Below, one piece after another: positions 1 to 9,981 of a stretch of 64,000 nucleotides of DNA. The number at the start of each line of letters is the position of its first letter. Within the stretch, counting starts at the first letter, position 1. This stretch comes from Blasia pusilla (lineage: Eukaryota > Marchantiophyta > Marchantiopsida > Blasiales), in the NCBI GenBank assembly GCA_050084515.1, contig CM114273.1, positions 32,612,001 through 32,676,000 on the forward strand, given 5' to 3'. The position numbers were made by a program, and so were the translations under genes. The notes under the pieces are model-generated. The model ran no database searches. It was not told where the DNA came from and was given only the letters and a program-made list of their open reading frames with translations.

Positions 1-378
1 GCATCGAGCGTGGTTCCGGGCACTGCACGTGGAGGAGATCAGAGTTTGTAGTTGGTTGTAGGAGAGCGGCTGAGTGTTGTTGTTCGAGATAGAGTTGCAC
101 CATAGCAACCACTGATACCCGCGCCGGAGAGTCCTACCGTAGTCACGATGGAGACTTGAGAGCCAGATATGGGCCCTAAGTTGACAGGAGGAGAGCGGCG
201 CCGAATACATCAGTTCCTCAGGAGTTATTAGAGTTGCTTCGCATTTAGCATGGAGGATTTGGGTACGCTGAAGGGACCGGGGATCCGCATTGAGTTTTTG
301 AGTGATACACCGATCTTCCGATGACCCTACAGGTACAGTCATATGGAGAGGGCTTTGATTTAGAGTAGGAGCCAGGAC

Positions 379-861
379 TTGGTCGGAAGAGGACTAGTAG
401 AGATGTCGTATGGGGAGTATGCATTTGCCACTATCATGCCCGCCAAGAAGGATGTGCATAGCAACTGGACGCATAGGCGGATGTGTGGGGATTATCGACC
501 TATCAATCGGCAGACGAAGTCCGATAGGTATGCCATGCCCACCCCTGAGGAGATCTTTGATGCGATTGGTCACGCAAAGGTTTTAAGTTCATTGGATTTG
601 CGAGCCGGATACCATGAGCTACCTATCAGATTGGAGGATAGGCAGAAGACAACATTTTGGGGCATCGATCCTCACGGGAAGGATTCTTTGTACCTGTGGC
701 GGTTCTTACCATTTGGGTTAAAGAACGCCCCGGCTGAGTTTCAGAGGGTCATGGATAGGATCTTGGCTGGTCTGGATGTTGCTAGGTGTTATATTGATGA
801 CATCGTAGTCTTTAACGCCACGGTTGAGGAGCATGAGCGATATCTAGAGGAGGTGTTTTGA
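379..861 (+). pseudogene. Ty3 reverse transcriptase core (copy 1)
   Basis: This open stretch encodes the fingers and palm of a Ty3-type reverse transcriptase. Visible motifs include PAKKD and DYRPIN (fingers), LDLRAGYHELPI (motif A with a catalytic aspartate), FLPFGLKNAPAEFQRVMD (motif B), and YIDDIV at about 790-807 with the catalytic aspartate pair. It ends at a TGA at 859-861 where homologous copies continue, so the stop is an inactivating mutation, not a natural end. The frame extends upstream of 379 in decayed form. Related copy 2 RT lies at 12139-12605. Confidence 0.9.
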
Positions 862-1620
862 CGATTGCAATTACATGGGTTGAAGCTACATCCAAGCAAG
901 TGCAAGTTCTTCTACGACCAGATTGAATACTTGGGTCATACGATATACCTAGGGGGCCTTGGTGTTCAATAGAAAAAGTTAGAGGCTATCTCACGCATTC
1001 CACGCCCTAAAGATGTGAGCCGTGTTCGCGCATTCATGGGATTGGCGAACTTATATCGGCGGTACGTCAAGGGACTCAGTTCGATTGCGAAGTCGCTAAC
1101 CTTGTTGACCAAGATGGATCACGAGTGGCACTGGGTGGATGAGCAAGAGTGAGCATTTCAGTTGCTCAAGGACAGATTGACATCCGCACCCATCTTGAGG
1201 AGACCGATCAGGGGGCGTCCTTTCCAGTTGCACAGAGATTGGAGCATGTTGGGGCTTGGAGCGGTGCTCACCCAGCATGATGATGAGGGTAGAGAGTTTG
1301 TGGTGGCTTAGGCTAGCCGCTCGAACAACGTTGTAGAGGCAGAGTATATATAGCTCGTATGAGGGTGAGTGCTTGGCTGCAGTGTGGGCTGTCGCGCATT
1401 TCAGGTGTTACTTATTCGGAAATTCCTTTACCATCATCACTGATCATCAACCACTGAAGCCGTTGATGGAGTCCGACAAGCTTACATGGAAGCTTACGAG
1501 ATAGGCTCTGTTGTTGCAGGAGTATGATTTTTAGGTGGTACATACACCTAGGACGCTCAACCAAGATGCAGATGGGTTGAGTCGTAACCCATGCCCGAGT
1601 CAGCTAGATGCGACTAGAGC
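862..1620 (+). pseudogene. RT thumb, connection and RNase H (copy 1)
   Basis: Translation past the TGA at 859 shows the RT thumb (GLKLHPSKCKFF, IEYLGHTI) and the connection (VRAFMGLANLYRRYVKG). RNase H follows, with a first acidic site near 1230, GAVLTQHDDEG near 1260-1290, NVVEAEY near 1330 and TDHQPLKPLM near 1438. NQDADGLSR near 1560 closes the domain. At least three in-frame TAG or TGA codons and a frameshift near 1345 break it. Copy 2 has lost about 280 bp of this interval. Confidence 0.8.
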
Positions 1621-1829
1621 TCGATGGCATGGAGAGAGTGATGAGGAGTCAGTGCCAAGATGGCATGCATAAGCCTATTTAGGCATGTTGGCTATGGAGA
1701 GCCATAGTATGGAGACTTCAATGGCGAGGTCTAGTGGAGAGTCCTTGGATCTTGAGGCCAGTGAGGAGACGACAAGTGGCCGAGATATTCATGATGATGG
1801 AGTAGTCTTGGAGTACCTTTGTACTGGCA

Positions 1830-2733
1830 GCATTGCGAGCAAGTGCTAGAGAGCGGGATCGGATCCTATAGCGGGCCAGAAAATTCCGTTGGGAGAGGAC
1901 ACATGTTTTGAGGGTGTGGGAGGATGGCAGAGTACGCGTAGTGCCGCATCCTTCATAGAGAGCACGACTAATGCAGCATGCCCACGAGGAGTTGGGTCAC
2001 TTTGGGATGAAGCGGACATATAGCTTGCTCCAGATTCAGTATTGGTGGCGAGGCATGCAGACTGACATTCAGCAGTTTGTTGCCAGGTGCATGGTGTGTG
2101 ATCGGGTCTGAGCATCGTTCAATGCTCCGACTCTACACTTGCATCCATTACCTATCATGGGCTTAGGGTATAGATGGAGTTTGGATTTTGTAGGACCTTT
2201 TCCTTTGACGGAGCATCACAGTCGTTATGTGTTGGTGATGGTCGAGCACTTCTCGAAGTGGATCGAGTTGGTTACATTGCCTAACAAAGCGATTGAGGGC
2301 GTAGCTTATGCCTTCCTTGATAGAGTGCTGAGTCATTATGGCACACCTGCTGAGGTGTTGACAGACCAGGGTACCGAGTTTTGCGGTGAGTTCTAGGCCT
2401 TGTGTGATTAGGCGTTGATCGATCACCATACGACTTTGCAAGATCATCCCGAGGAGGATGGATTAGCGGAGAGAGTTGTGTAGATGGTGAAGAGGGGTTT
2501 ACGCAAGTACGGCTTGCAGAGAGGTCACCTAGGAGATCGGGACCTCCTGTTGCCATGGTTGGCGATGGGATAGAGATTCAGCAGGCAGGCATCCTTAGCG
2601 TCTTTTTCACCGTACTTGCTACTTTATGGCCGAGAGCCAGATTTACTTGAAGCCATTCGTCGAGATGCTAGTGAGATGCTGGACCTTGATGACCCAGATG
2701 TATGGATGTGGGCATGTTTCTTAGAGGGCTGAG
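1830..2733 (+). pseudogene. Ty3 DDE integrase (copy 1)
   Basis: A zinc-binding HHCC domain is seen near 1980-2105 (HEELGHFGMKR, then CMVCD). The catalytic core follows: SLDFVGPF near 2178 with the first aspartate, LTDQGTEF near 2360 with the second, and DGLAERVV near 2457-2478 with the glutamate about 35 residues later. This D,D,E arrangement is the standard retroviral/Ty3 integrase core that joins cDNA to target DNA. TAG codons at 2395, 2410 and 2482 interrupt the frame. It matters here because the terminal repeats of this family resemble those of elements that use a tyrosine recombinase instead. Confidence 0.88.
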
Positions 2734-3222
2734 TTGTTTTGGAGAGTGATGCCCAGGGCGTTCGAGAACTTGGCGATTGCGCAGCATTGGGATACGTTGA
2801 GGTATGCGACTATTCGGGGTGGTGGTTATCAACCAACTATCCGGAGGTTTCATCAAGGAGATTATATCTACTTGCAGCAAATGGCATCGACAATGTTGGA
2901 TGTGACTGCAGGGCATACTATCCTAAGAGTGCGTGACGTTTTGCCATCCGGTGTTCTCTTGCTGGAGGGACGCGATGGTATGGTATGGAAGGACCATGTG
3001 CGTAATTATGCACCATGTCACCTTCCTAACATTGATGGTATAGTAGATCCAAGCTCAGCATTAGTTCCTCTAGGCTTGCGTTGTATGTTGTGTGGTTCTG
3101 CTGGTGGTGCGGCCATGATGCTAGTCTATGATGGATGTTCAAGAGGTTGGCATATGGCATGTCTGACGTCACCTCTCACTAAGGTTCCTCGGGGACGATG
3201 GATGTGTCCCAGATGTATATAG
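2734..3222 (+). pseudogene. Integrase C-terminal region ending in a PHD-type zinc finger (copy 1)
   Basis: This 162-codon open stretch is the natural C-terminus of the polyprotein. After the integrase tail (GRDGMVWKDHVRNYAPCHLP) comes a cysteine-rich module at about 3076-3219. It has CMLC, then YDGC, a WH pair followed by a cysteine, and CPRC just before the stop. The spacing fits a C4HC3 PHD finger, a fold that in other proteins reads histone H3 tails. The third ligand is tyrosine here but cysteine in copies 2 and 3 (CDGC, CDRC), so this copy has lost one zinc ligand. In chromoviruses this position carries a chromodomain; the PHD may do the same targeting job (inference). Transfer of a host PHD is possible. 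Confidence 0.75.
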
Positions 3223-3395
3223 AGGAGATACTAGGTAGGTTTTGATTCCGACTTTTTCTGTGACATGGATGATAGGAAGGCGACTAACGATGGGGCCACA
3301 TGAGCACCCGGCCTTTCTGCTCTTAGCGTCCTAGAGATGTATGCCGTGGTAGGTAGGGATAGATGGCTATCTAGAGTTAGAGGGACCTAACCACC

Positions 3396-3409
3396 AGCTA
3401 GGGGGGCGA
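3396..3409 (+). other. Polypurine tract (copy 1)
   Basis: A run of six G inside AGCTAGGGGGGCGA. The same AGGGGGGCG core occurs at the same place in copies 2 and 3, and decayed in copy 4. It is the expected primer for plus-strand cDNA synthesis. It is followed directly by repeat A, not by the TG of the LTR-like unit. Confidence 0.7.
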
Positions 3410-3536
3410 TTGGAGATATTTTGGTACTTCTCGCCTCTATGTATGGATGCCATGAGTTAGCATGGGATCGTGTGTGTTTGTGTGTGTGATCGATGACAGC
3501 GATGTATGTTGTATAGCGATGTGTATACGCACAAAA
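3410..3536 (+). repeat. Repeat A (copy 1)
   Basis: About 127 bp starting TTGGAGATATTTTGG and ending in a CGCAC-containing tail. It is a close copy of A' at 4058-4185 (shared landmarks TGCCATGAGTTAGCATGGG and the TGTATAGCGATGTGTAT tail). It sits between the polypurine tract and the start of repeat B, separated from B by two bases (AT). Confidence 0.8.
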
Positions 3537-3538
3537 AT

Positions 3539-4185
3539 TATCACGATTGTTAGGATAGATCGGTGGGATCTAGCAGAGCGTTTGCACAAGTAGTGGAGGA
3601 CATGCCTCCACCCAGGAGGTCGAGGATGACTTTTTGAGGCCTAGGGAAACCTGAGAGAGTAGGTTTCCCCTTTATTTCGGCTCATTTGGAGCCATATTGA
3701 AGAACTTACTATTTTAGGTAAGTACCATTTTGAGTATATGATCGGCTTTATATTTTTGGTAAGTGGCCCTTGACCTCCTACATCAGCTCAAGAGCCAAGG
3801 AGGTGACTTGGGAGAATATGTTACCATGGAGAGAGCTTGGGAGAGGGGAGGGGTATACCTCAAGGAGAGAGAGCTTGAGAGCTCATTCTCTCTTTGTTGA
3901 ACCTCTTGGCATAAGGCGGCAGAGCTATGGTCCCTTGCCTTGTGAATGTAACCCAAGCCTTTCATGAGGAGAGTGGGTTTGGTTTGACATGAGAGAGAGT
4001 GCACACCTTTGAGAGCTATGGTGTGAGATGGTGTAGAGAGAGATAGGATCTTACTTTATTGGAAATATTTTGATACTTCTCGCCTCTGTGTATGGATGCC
4101 ATGAGTTAGCATGGGATCGTGTGTGTTTTTGTGTGTGTTCGATGACAGCGATGCATGTTGTATAGCGATGTGTATGCGCACAATA
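3539..4185 (+). repeat. Terminal unit B-A' (copy 1)
   Basis: B (3539-4057) begins TATCACGATTG, a decayed TGTCACG, and contains GGCTCATTTGGAGCCATATTG and a purine-rich GAGAGAGAGCTTGAGAGC segment. A' (4058-4185) repeats A. The same B-A' unit exists alone as a solo repeat at 42178-42815, which fixes its outer ends. No coding function is proposed for the small ORFs inside it. Confidence 0.8.
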
Positions 4186-4620
4186 GGCTATTGGAATTAA
4201 TTCCCTTTAATGAAATAATCAAAGTCCTAATTAATTCAAGTAGTCACTTTTGAGTCAAAGAAGAGTTGAGATGCCCTGTTACAATCAAGATCCAAATAGG
4301 CATTGAGGATATCTGCAATAATTAGCGAGTGTGTTGTAATCCTGAGCACAACGTAATGCCTATGCATGCTAACCATAGACATTTTTCTTATCCCTAAAAT
4401 TGCATCACTTCATCCCACACTATATAGATGGTCTCCTATATCATGGCAACATAAAGGACCACTTCATAAATATAGGGAAGTTTCAAATAATCTAGGAAAC
4501 TCTTGCTAAAATCTATGAAAATATTGAATGTTGGTCCACATAATATGGCTTACAAGTGTAGGAAACCGTCTTGGTTAACAAAAATCTAGATCTTTGTAAC
4601 ACCTTTGCAACAAGAAAAGA
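4186..4620. other. AT-rich spacer between copies 1 and 2
   Basis: No ORF, RNA gene or recognisable repeat is seen. This is probably the DNA into which copy 2 inserted. Confidence 0.4.
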
Positions 4621-5090
4621 TGTCACATGTGAGTAGCCGATAGGCGGAGATCTATCATGGATAGGGCATAGGAGCCAGCGGACTGTCTTAAGTGTAATTT
4701 TGTCTCGAGGTGTCGGATGAGGTTGAGGATAGGTCCGTTGTGTAAGGAACCTCGTTTCTAATAATTTTCTTGTTGAGGTCTTTCAAAGCCGGGTGACTTG
4801 TTGAGTAGGTGTTCTGCCCTTGGTAACCTGTGCACGCAAGTTACCAGGAGGATAGCTATTTTTCACGGGAAGAGCCAAAGGCTCTTCCCAACCTTATATA
4901 AGGGAGGAAGATGGCTTTCCCAAGCCATCTTTCTAATGTTGGGCCGTTGGAGTACCATTCTTGCTCATGTGTGTGAGTTAACAATGGGTGCTAGCGTCTC
5001 GATTTCTTGATAGCACAGGGTGGACAAGGCTCAATATGCTCATGTAGGTTGAGGAGTGGAGTTTTAGGCCGGATGTGCCATTTTTACAAC
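4621..5090 (+). repeat. 5' terminal repeat B1 without A' (copy 2)
   Basis: It begins TGTCACATGTGAGTAGCC, matching B2 at 14935 (TGTCACATCTGAGTAGCC), and runs colinear to about 5090 (TGTGCCATTTTTACAACTC). In the 3' copy this point is followed by A' (GGTGATCTCGATGTATATG); here it is followed by unrelated leader sequence. The 5' repeat is therefore B only. No convincing tRNA primer-binding site starting TGG abuts its end. Confidence 0.75.
4867..4930 (+). promoter_or_regulatory. TATA box between two perfect hairpins in B1
   Basis: TTATATAAGG at about 4894-4903 is a good plant TATA box. It lies between two perfect inverted repeats: GGGAAGAGCC / GGCTCTTCCC (4867-4889, loop AAA) and AGATGGCTT / AAGCCATCT (4909-4930, loop TCCC). 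Transcription of the element would start shortly downstream. The corresponding TATA in the 3' copy (about 15200) has decayed. Confidence 0.55.
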
Positions 5091-6480
5091 TCTTTATTTT
5101 TATATGTGAAAGATGTCAAGGGCTGGTGGGAATTCATTGTTTGCGGGTAGGCAAGCCTCAGTGGGGAGCCCGTGGAGATGCATTTGTTATGGGCGTTGGT
5201 CATTTTTCCGCGCTGCCCATTTTTTCGTAGATTTTGTAGGTGCAGATTATAGATTGTCAAGAGAGAGCACGAGAGTGTAGCAAGGCGTGTAGCAGCGGGG
5301 GGTTCACGAATGTGCAGCTGACTAGTGAGTGGCGAGAGATGGGAAAGAGAGAGGATTAGGTTTGGGTCTTGCACGCGCTGAGGGGCTGTCTAGTAAAGGC
5401 GGCTAAGGTGCGACTAGGGTTAGGTCGCAGGTGAGAGACCAGAGGATTTTTAGAAGTCAGGATCCGGGGGGTTTCAGGAGACATAGCTGTGGGAGTGCAT
5501 TTAGGGTGCATAGGGCGTGGGCCACCTGGCCCGGACCCCCCGCTTTAGCTGCTCCCCCGGATTTCTGGGCCCCCTCCCCTCCTTTTCCCTGCATTTAAGG
5601 TTCATAGGGACACGGGCCAAGTGCCTGACGCCCCACCTTGCCCCCCCCGGCCCCCTTTTGGCAATGTCTCATAGGGGCGCGGGCGGCCCATGCCGCGGTT
5701 AGGGCCTAATTTGTCCCCCAAGACGTGGTTGAAGTAGTTGGGAGTGTCGTGGTCGGGGCCTTCCTAAAGTGGTAGGCAAGGCGGATGTAGTCAGTAAGCC
5801 AAACGTGGTTGGGGTCATGCTACCAGGTTGAGTGGATTGGACGTGGTTGAGTTGAGTTACGTAGTGGGAGAGCGTTGGTGAGACTTGGTGTTTTGCGAGC
5901 TTGGAGGGATTCGCGATGGAAGTTTGGCAATTATTACGAGTTGATTGGGGATCGACTCAATAATTATTCACTGACTGGGATTTGCGAGGGTTGTGATGGA
6001 GACACTCATGTCAATGTCGACGGGTAGTCTGCATCCATGGATGGGAGGTTTGACGTGTGTCAAGGAGATTGTCGTGTTGCGGAGGTTTCCGTACCACATG
6101 GAGGAGTGAGTATTGACGGTGACGTAGGTTGGAGGGCATGATCAGGTTACCCATTCGAGTCCCTTTTCCCACGCTTATCTTATGTGATTGAGATTGCTTG
6201 GTATCGGGTAGTTGTTGGGGCTAGATGGGTGTAGCGATGGTGACGAGTGTAATCTCCATGCATGTATAGAATGTCTGTGGATGTACGGAGGTTGCCGAGT
6301 AGGGGTCACGTGTATGACTCAACAAAGTCGGTAGTTTAGATGAGTTAGTTGGGAGGCTCATGGTGAGCTTGAGTGTTGAGTGTGCGTGAGGCGAGGTGTG
6401 TGGTCACGGGATTACTTTACCATATGTGAGCTAGTGAGGAGTGTGGGAGACTCTTGGTGAGTCTAAGTGCTTGAGCAGTG
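5091..6480 (+). other. Leader of copy 2 with C-rich imperfect repeats
   Basis: About 1.4 kb of untranslated leader. At 5490-5700 a very C-rich block carries imperfect repeats starting with GCATTTAGGGTGCATAGGG, GCATTTAAGGTTCATAGGG and GCAATGTCTCATAGGGGC. The rest shows no coding support. Confidence 0.45.
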
Positions 6481-7780
6481 AGACAGGGTTGTCATCACAA
6501 CATTCTTCTCAGGTTTGGAAGAACGGGGTAGTGCAAGCAGTAGTAGTGGTGTGACACGGAGTGGAGTGAGATACCGAGGGGTTACGAGTGAGGAGCTACC
6601 TCGACTTCCATCCATGGTTGGATCGTCATCACTGGACGCGCGCTTGATGATGAGATTGCTGACGGAGACAATATCACTTGGTAGGAGATGGACGACATGG
6701 GCCACCCGGGCATGCATTGTTTCATGGGTGTAGTGGGCACCATCCACTTAGGTGACTTCATCTAGGAGTTTGACATGTGGTATGATTTCTAGGAGATACG
6801 GACCCTGACACAGTTCAACCCTTTCGTGGTATGGGAAGGGGTTGTTCCAGCACTTGGAGGGTCCTCCGATGGATGATTACATGGAGTTCGGATCGCTGTA
6901 TTCAATAGAGATCGATGCTTGGAGGATGTATTGGGTTCCAAGGTATGTATTTAGTAGTGTTCGCAAGGCATATGATGAGATCGTGAGAGGAGAGAGACCC
7001 ACACCATCAGCTCGGAGACTAGATGGAGAGGAGGGCAGTGAGAGAGGCGATTTGGGAAAGACCTCTGGTGGTAGAGGGCCACCAAGCTTCAGTCCCACAG
7101 TGGAGTTCTTCGAAAAGTTGGGGAAGAGCTACCAGAGCCTACGCACCGACAAGCTGAAGAGTCTACAGGATTTTCAGCGATGATCGGGTGAGTCTGAGAG
7201 AGGCATTCACGCGCATGAGGAAGTTGATCATTGCTACTTATGGAGTGACTGAGGCGTAGTCAGTCTAGTATTGGTATGGGGTTCTAGACCGGGAACTACC
7301 GAGGAGAGTCCGAGATGCGGTGCCGATTTACACAGCAAAGCCCACATTAAAGGTGGTCTTAGAGTTGTCTAAGCGTATTGAGCTCAACATGAGTGAGGAG
7401 CAGGTAGTGACCACTAGATTTTCTCTAGAGTCAACGGGTCCACGAGCGACGGTAACCCCACAGGTACCACAACAAGCACCAGTACCACGAGAGCGGGCCA
7501 GTATGCCCAAAGAGCAGGGCAGGTACAAGTGAGCCTATGAGGCAACGACCCGTACCTACATATATTGCCCAGCAAGGACCGATGTTTTCTTGTTGGACGT
7601 GTGGAGGGGCCCATAGACAGAGAGACTGCCCACAGCATGGGAGAGAACCATGAGATCCTCCAATTGGTCAAGAGCCATAGAGGATGGCCCCACCACAGTA
7701 ACAGTGTGGCTATTGCCACAGATATGATCACACTAGGGATAGATGTTTTGACCTTTGTCGAGAGGCACATCCAAAGGTAG
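6480..7780 (+). pseudogene. Ty3 gag with two zinc knuckles (copy 2)
   Basis: The capsid-like part includes FQHLEGPPMDDYMEFGS (about 6843-6893), a motif shared with copies 3 and 5. Spacer sequence continues to about 7540. Two zinc knuckles follow: CWTCGGAHRQRDC near 7592-7630 (one residue shorter than the canonical form) and CGYCHRYDHTRDRC near 7704-7745 (canonical CX2CX4HX4C). Gag builds the particle and packages RNA. Frameshifts near 7180 and 7530 and several TAG codons break the frame. Confidence 0.75.
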
Positions 7781-8509
7781 GTTGAGGGTCTAGGGGCGGT
7801 CGTCGTGGAGGAGGTCGAGAAGTTGTTGTTGGACGTGGTAGTAGAGGACCACGACCTGCCTGAGGAGATGGAGCAAAAGCACCAATAACGGCGCTTCTCT
7901 CGCGCATCGAGTTGGAGCAGAGGATTGTTGCCATGATGATGATGCAGCTCAGGAAGGCACAGAGCCGAGAGTAGCTAGTGTGGCTCGAGCTTCTACCTCT
8001 TATCCTGACCCGGGTGAGGATCTTGCTAGTATGGGGTTTTTGTGTAGTGCGGCTCAGGTTGAGGCTGCTGCAATGGTGACTCGGGGTGTTGCAAGAGGCA
8101 CTAAGCCATCGAGAGGTGGAGTTGAGATTGACCCAGCGGAGGGGACCAATAGCCGGCAGGCCATGGTTCCACAGTCGTCCACGTTGCTAAAGGCACTACA
8201 CACACCATCGATGGTGGCTCGACGACCAGTGGTGCCTACAGGTCAGACAAGTGCGTTGACATCATGAGGAGTTGGAGTGGTAGCTCCTATGCCAGCTTGA
8301 GTGGAGTCAGTGTGGACCACAGTGTTGGAGATGGCCACCAGGGTGAGCCAAGCTCTGTTATCTTCTGCCAAAGAGTTGGCAACGTTGGGAGTTGGACCAG
8401 CTGAGGTGTTCCGGCTGGCCACCACGTTGTATGAATGTGGAGAGGTGACTATCTCTTGTTGAGAGGTAGTTGAAGAGGTGTTGGACTTGCCGTCGGAGCA
8501 CGTACTCGA

Positions 8510-8700
8510 GACATCCCCCACAAAGTCATTGCATGCGATAATGGCAAAGTTGGTAGATATGTCAGCTCGATCGGCCATAGAGCGGGCCATGATGATACCT
8601 CTCGTGGTGTTATTGGATAATCGAGTTGGAGTATCTTGCTTGGTTAGACCAACATGGACAGTGTACCACCCGAAGCATGTCCTACTTGATTCGGGAGCGT
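8510..8700 (+). pseudogene. Ty3 aspartic protease, 5' half (copy 2)
   Basis: The open stretch 8478-8705 reads ARSAIERAMMIP, then a WTVYHPKHVLLDSGAL segment. VLLDSGA carries the catalytic aspartate of the retroviral-type protease at about 8680-8700. The X-family LTR at 8701-9981 interrupts the domain just after this motif. The remainder resumes at 9982 and is degenerate by about 10250. Copy 5 shows the same region on the minus strand at 49125-49403. Confidence 0.7.
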
Positions 8701-9981
8701 TGTAGTGTCGAGAGCCTTTCTTCGAGTAAGGGCGGACCTTCTAGCTGCAGTAGACGTGGTTGATGCAAGTCGAACTCTATAAGAATTTCTCCTTTTTCAA
8801 GACAGGATTATTATGTAAACTCTCCATTCTCTCACAACAAGAATCACGAATGGTAGTGCCCAAGCGATCACTTCTTTATAACATGGAACCCTGAAATTCC
8901 TAACTATGAAATCCCTGTAAATTACTTTACGTTTGTACACAAGGAAAATAGCACAACTAGTGTTAAACCCTACTCGAGCAGGCCTATTGACATCCATGGA
9001 TAGCTATATAAGGACATATAAATTGCAATCCCATGTCCTTCCGTATGTGACTATAGGAAGAATCACCGGAGTTAGAGATTGCATGACTTGGTTCATAAAC
9101 GCGTCCCCAAAGTCATAAACTAGATAACAAGTGAACCATTGCCTATCTACAAAGAAAATCTTGACGTTTTACGGGTTAAGGAAAGGAAAATCCGGCACAA
9201 CTCATGCTCCACCCGTATCCATACTTGGCAAACATCCTCTACTCTCCTCTAGAATGGGATTTGGCTGAGTTGCTCTTCCCAAGAGGGGTAATCCACTATC
9301 ATTGGGAAAACAACAAGTCAAACCATCCTCTATTTCTAGTATGATTAAACTCATCTAAGGTGACAAGTCTCTCATCTCCACACATACCACATTCTAGAAA
9401 ACTTTCGAAGAATAGACCAAGGTCAAGTTACTCTTCTAAGAAGGGTAATCTATTCTCATTGGAAGAGCAAACAATCCCAAAGCCTTACACTCAAGAGTGA
9501 CACGAGAGACTCAAGATGTGAAGTAGAAGGTGATGAACCCTTGAAGATCCCCCTTCTTTATATACTCACAAGGGATCCACAAGAGTACAAAATATAACTA
9601 ATCTTATCTTGTGCCACATGGCTTCCTCTCAAGGTTTAGGCAATCATATTTTGACACAAGTAGATTATCTCTTATCTCTTCCAAAATATCCTCTTTTACT
9701 CCCTTCATATCTTCCAAACTACCCCACCAACCCTAGCCAGTAACCAAGACTATTTTTTCTTTTGTTTTATTAAAGCACCAACTCCACTACTTTATTTTTC
9801 TAATCCCATCTTTTATTTATTATCTCTTTTCCTAAAGTTGAGCACATGCAAATGAGTCACCCTAAAGAGGTTTAAACATGGAAAATTTATTTTCCTAGGC
9901 TAATTACTTAATACTAATAAAACTCTCTCTAACACTTAATGATAGAGGAGTTTACATAGCAGATCATTTTACTATACGACT
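8701..9981 (-). mobile_element. X-family solo LTR (X1) inserted in copy 2
   Basis: A 1281-bp unit with short inverted ends (TGTAGTGTCG... / ...CTATACGACT, consensus TGTCGT/ACGACA). It is flanked by a 4-bp duplication GCGT (8697-8700 and 9982-9985). It matches X2, X3 and X4. A TATA-like TATATAAAG on the minus strand at about 9568-9578 indicates minus orientation. The minus strand contains a 66-codon ORF (8797-8997) conserved in the other copies. No internal retrotransposon genes are present, so it is a solo LTR or a small non-autonomous element. Confidence 0.8.

Larger units (their letters stand above)
1..4185 (+). mobile_element. Ty3/gypsy element copy 1, 3' part
   Basis: The window opens inside the pol region of a Ty3/gypsy retrotransposon. 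Reading right there are reverse transcriptase, RNase H, DDE integrase, a C-terminal PHD-type zinc finger, a polypurine tract and terminal repeats. The order RT-RNase H-integrase defines Ty3/gypsy. The reading frame is broken by many TAG and TGA codons, so this is a dead copy. The 3' end reads PPT (3396-3409), repeat A (3410-3536), repeat B (3539-4057), repeat A' (4058-4185). The 5' end lies outside the window, so the target duplication cannot be checked. Orientation and family are certain; the exact 3' end base is inferred by alignment with related copies. Confidence 0.9.

Noticed and set aside
2163-2447. Minus-strand ORFs overlapping the Ty3 integrase (also 1846-2115, 2281-2556)
   Set aside because: They are frame shadows of the plus-strand integrase motifs.
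3410-4185. Two ordinary tandem LTRs at the end of copy 1
   Set aside because: Only the last 127 bp of the unit is repeated, directly after the PPT. The same layout in four copies fits split repeats better than tandem LTRs.
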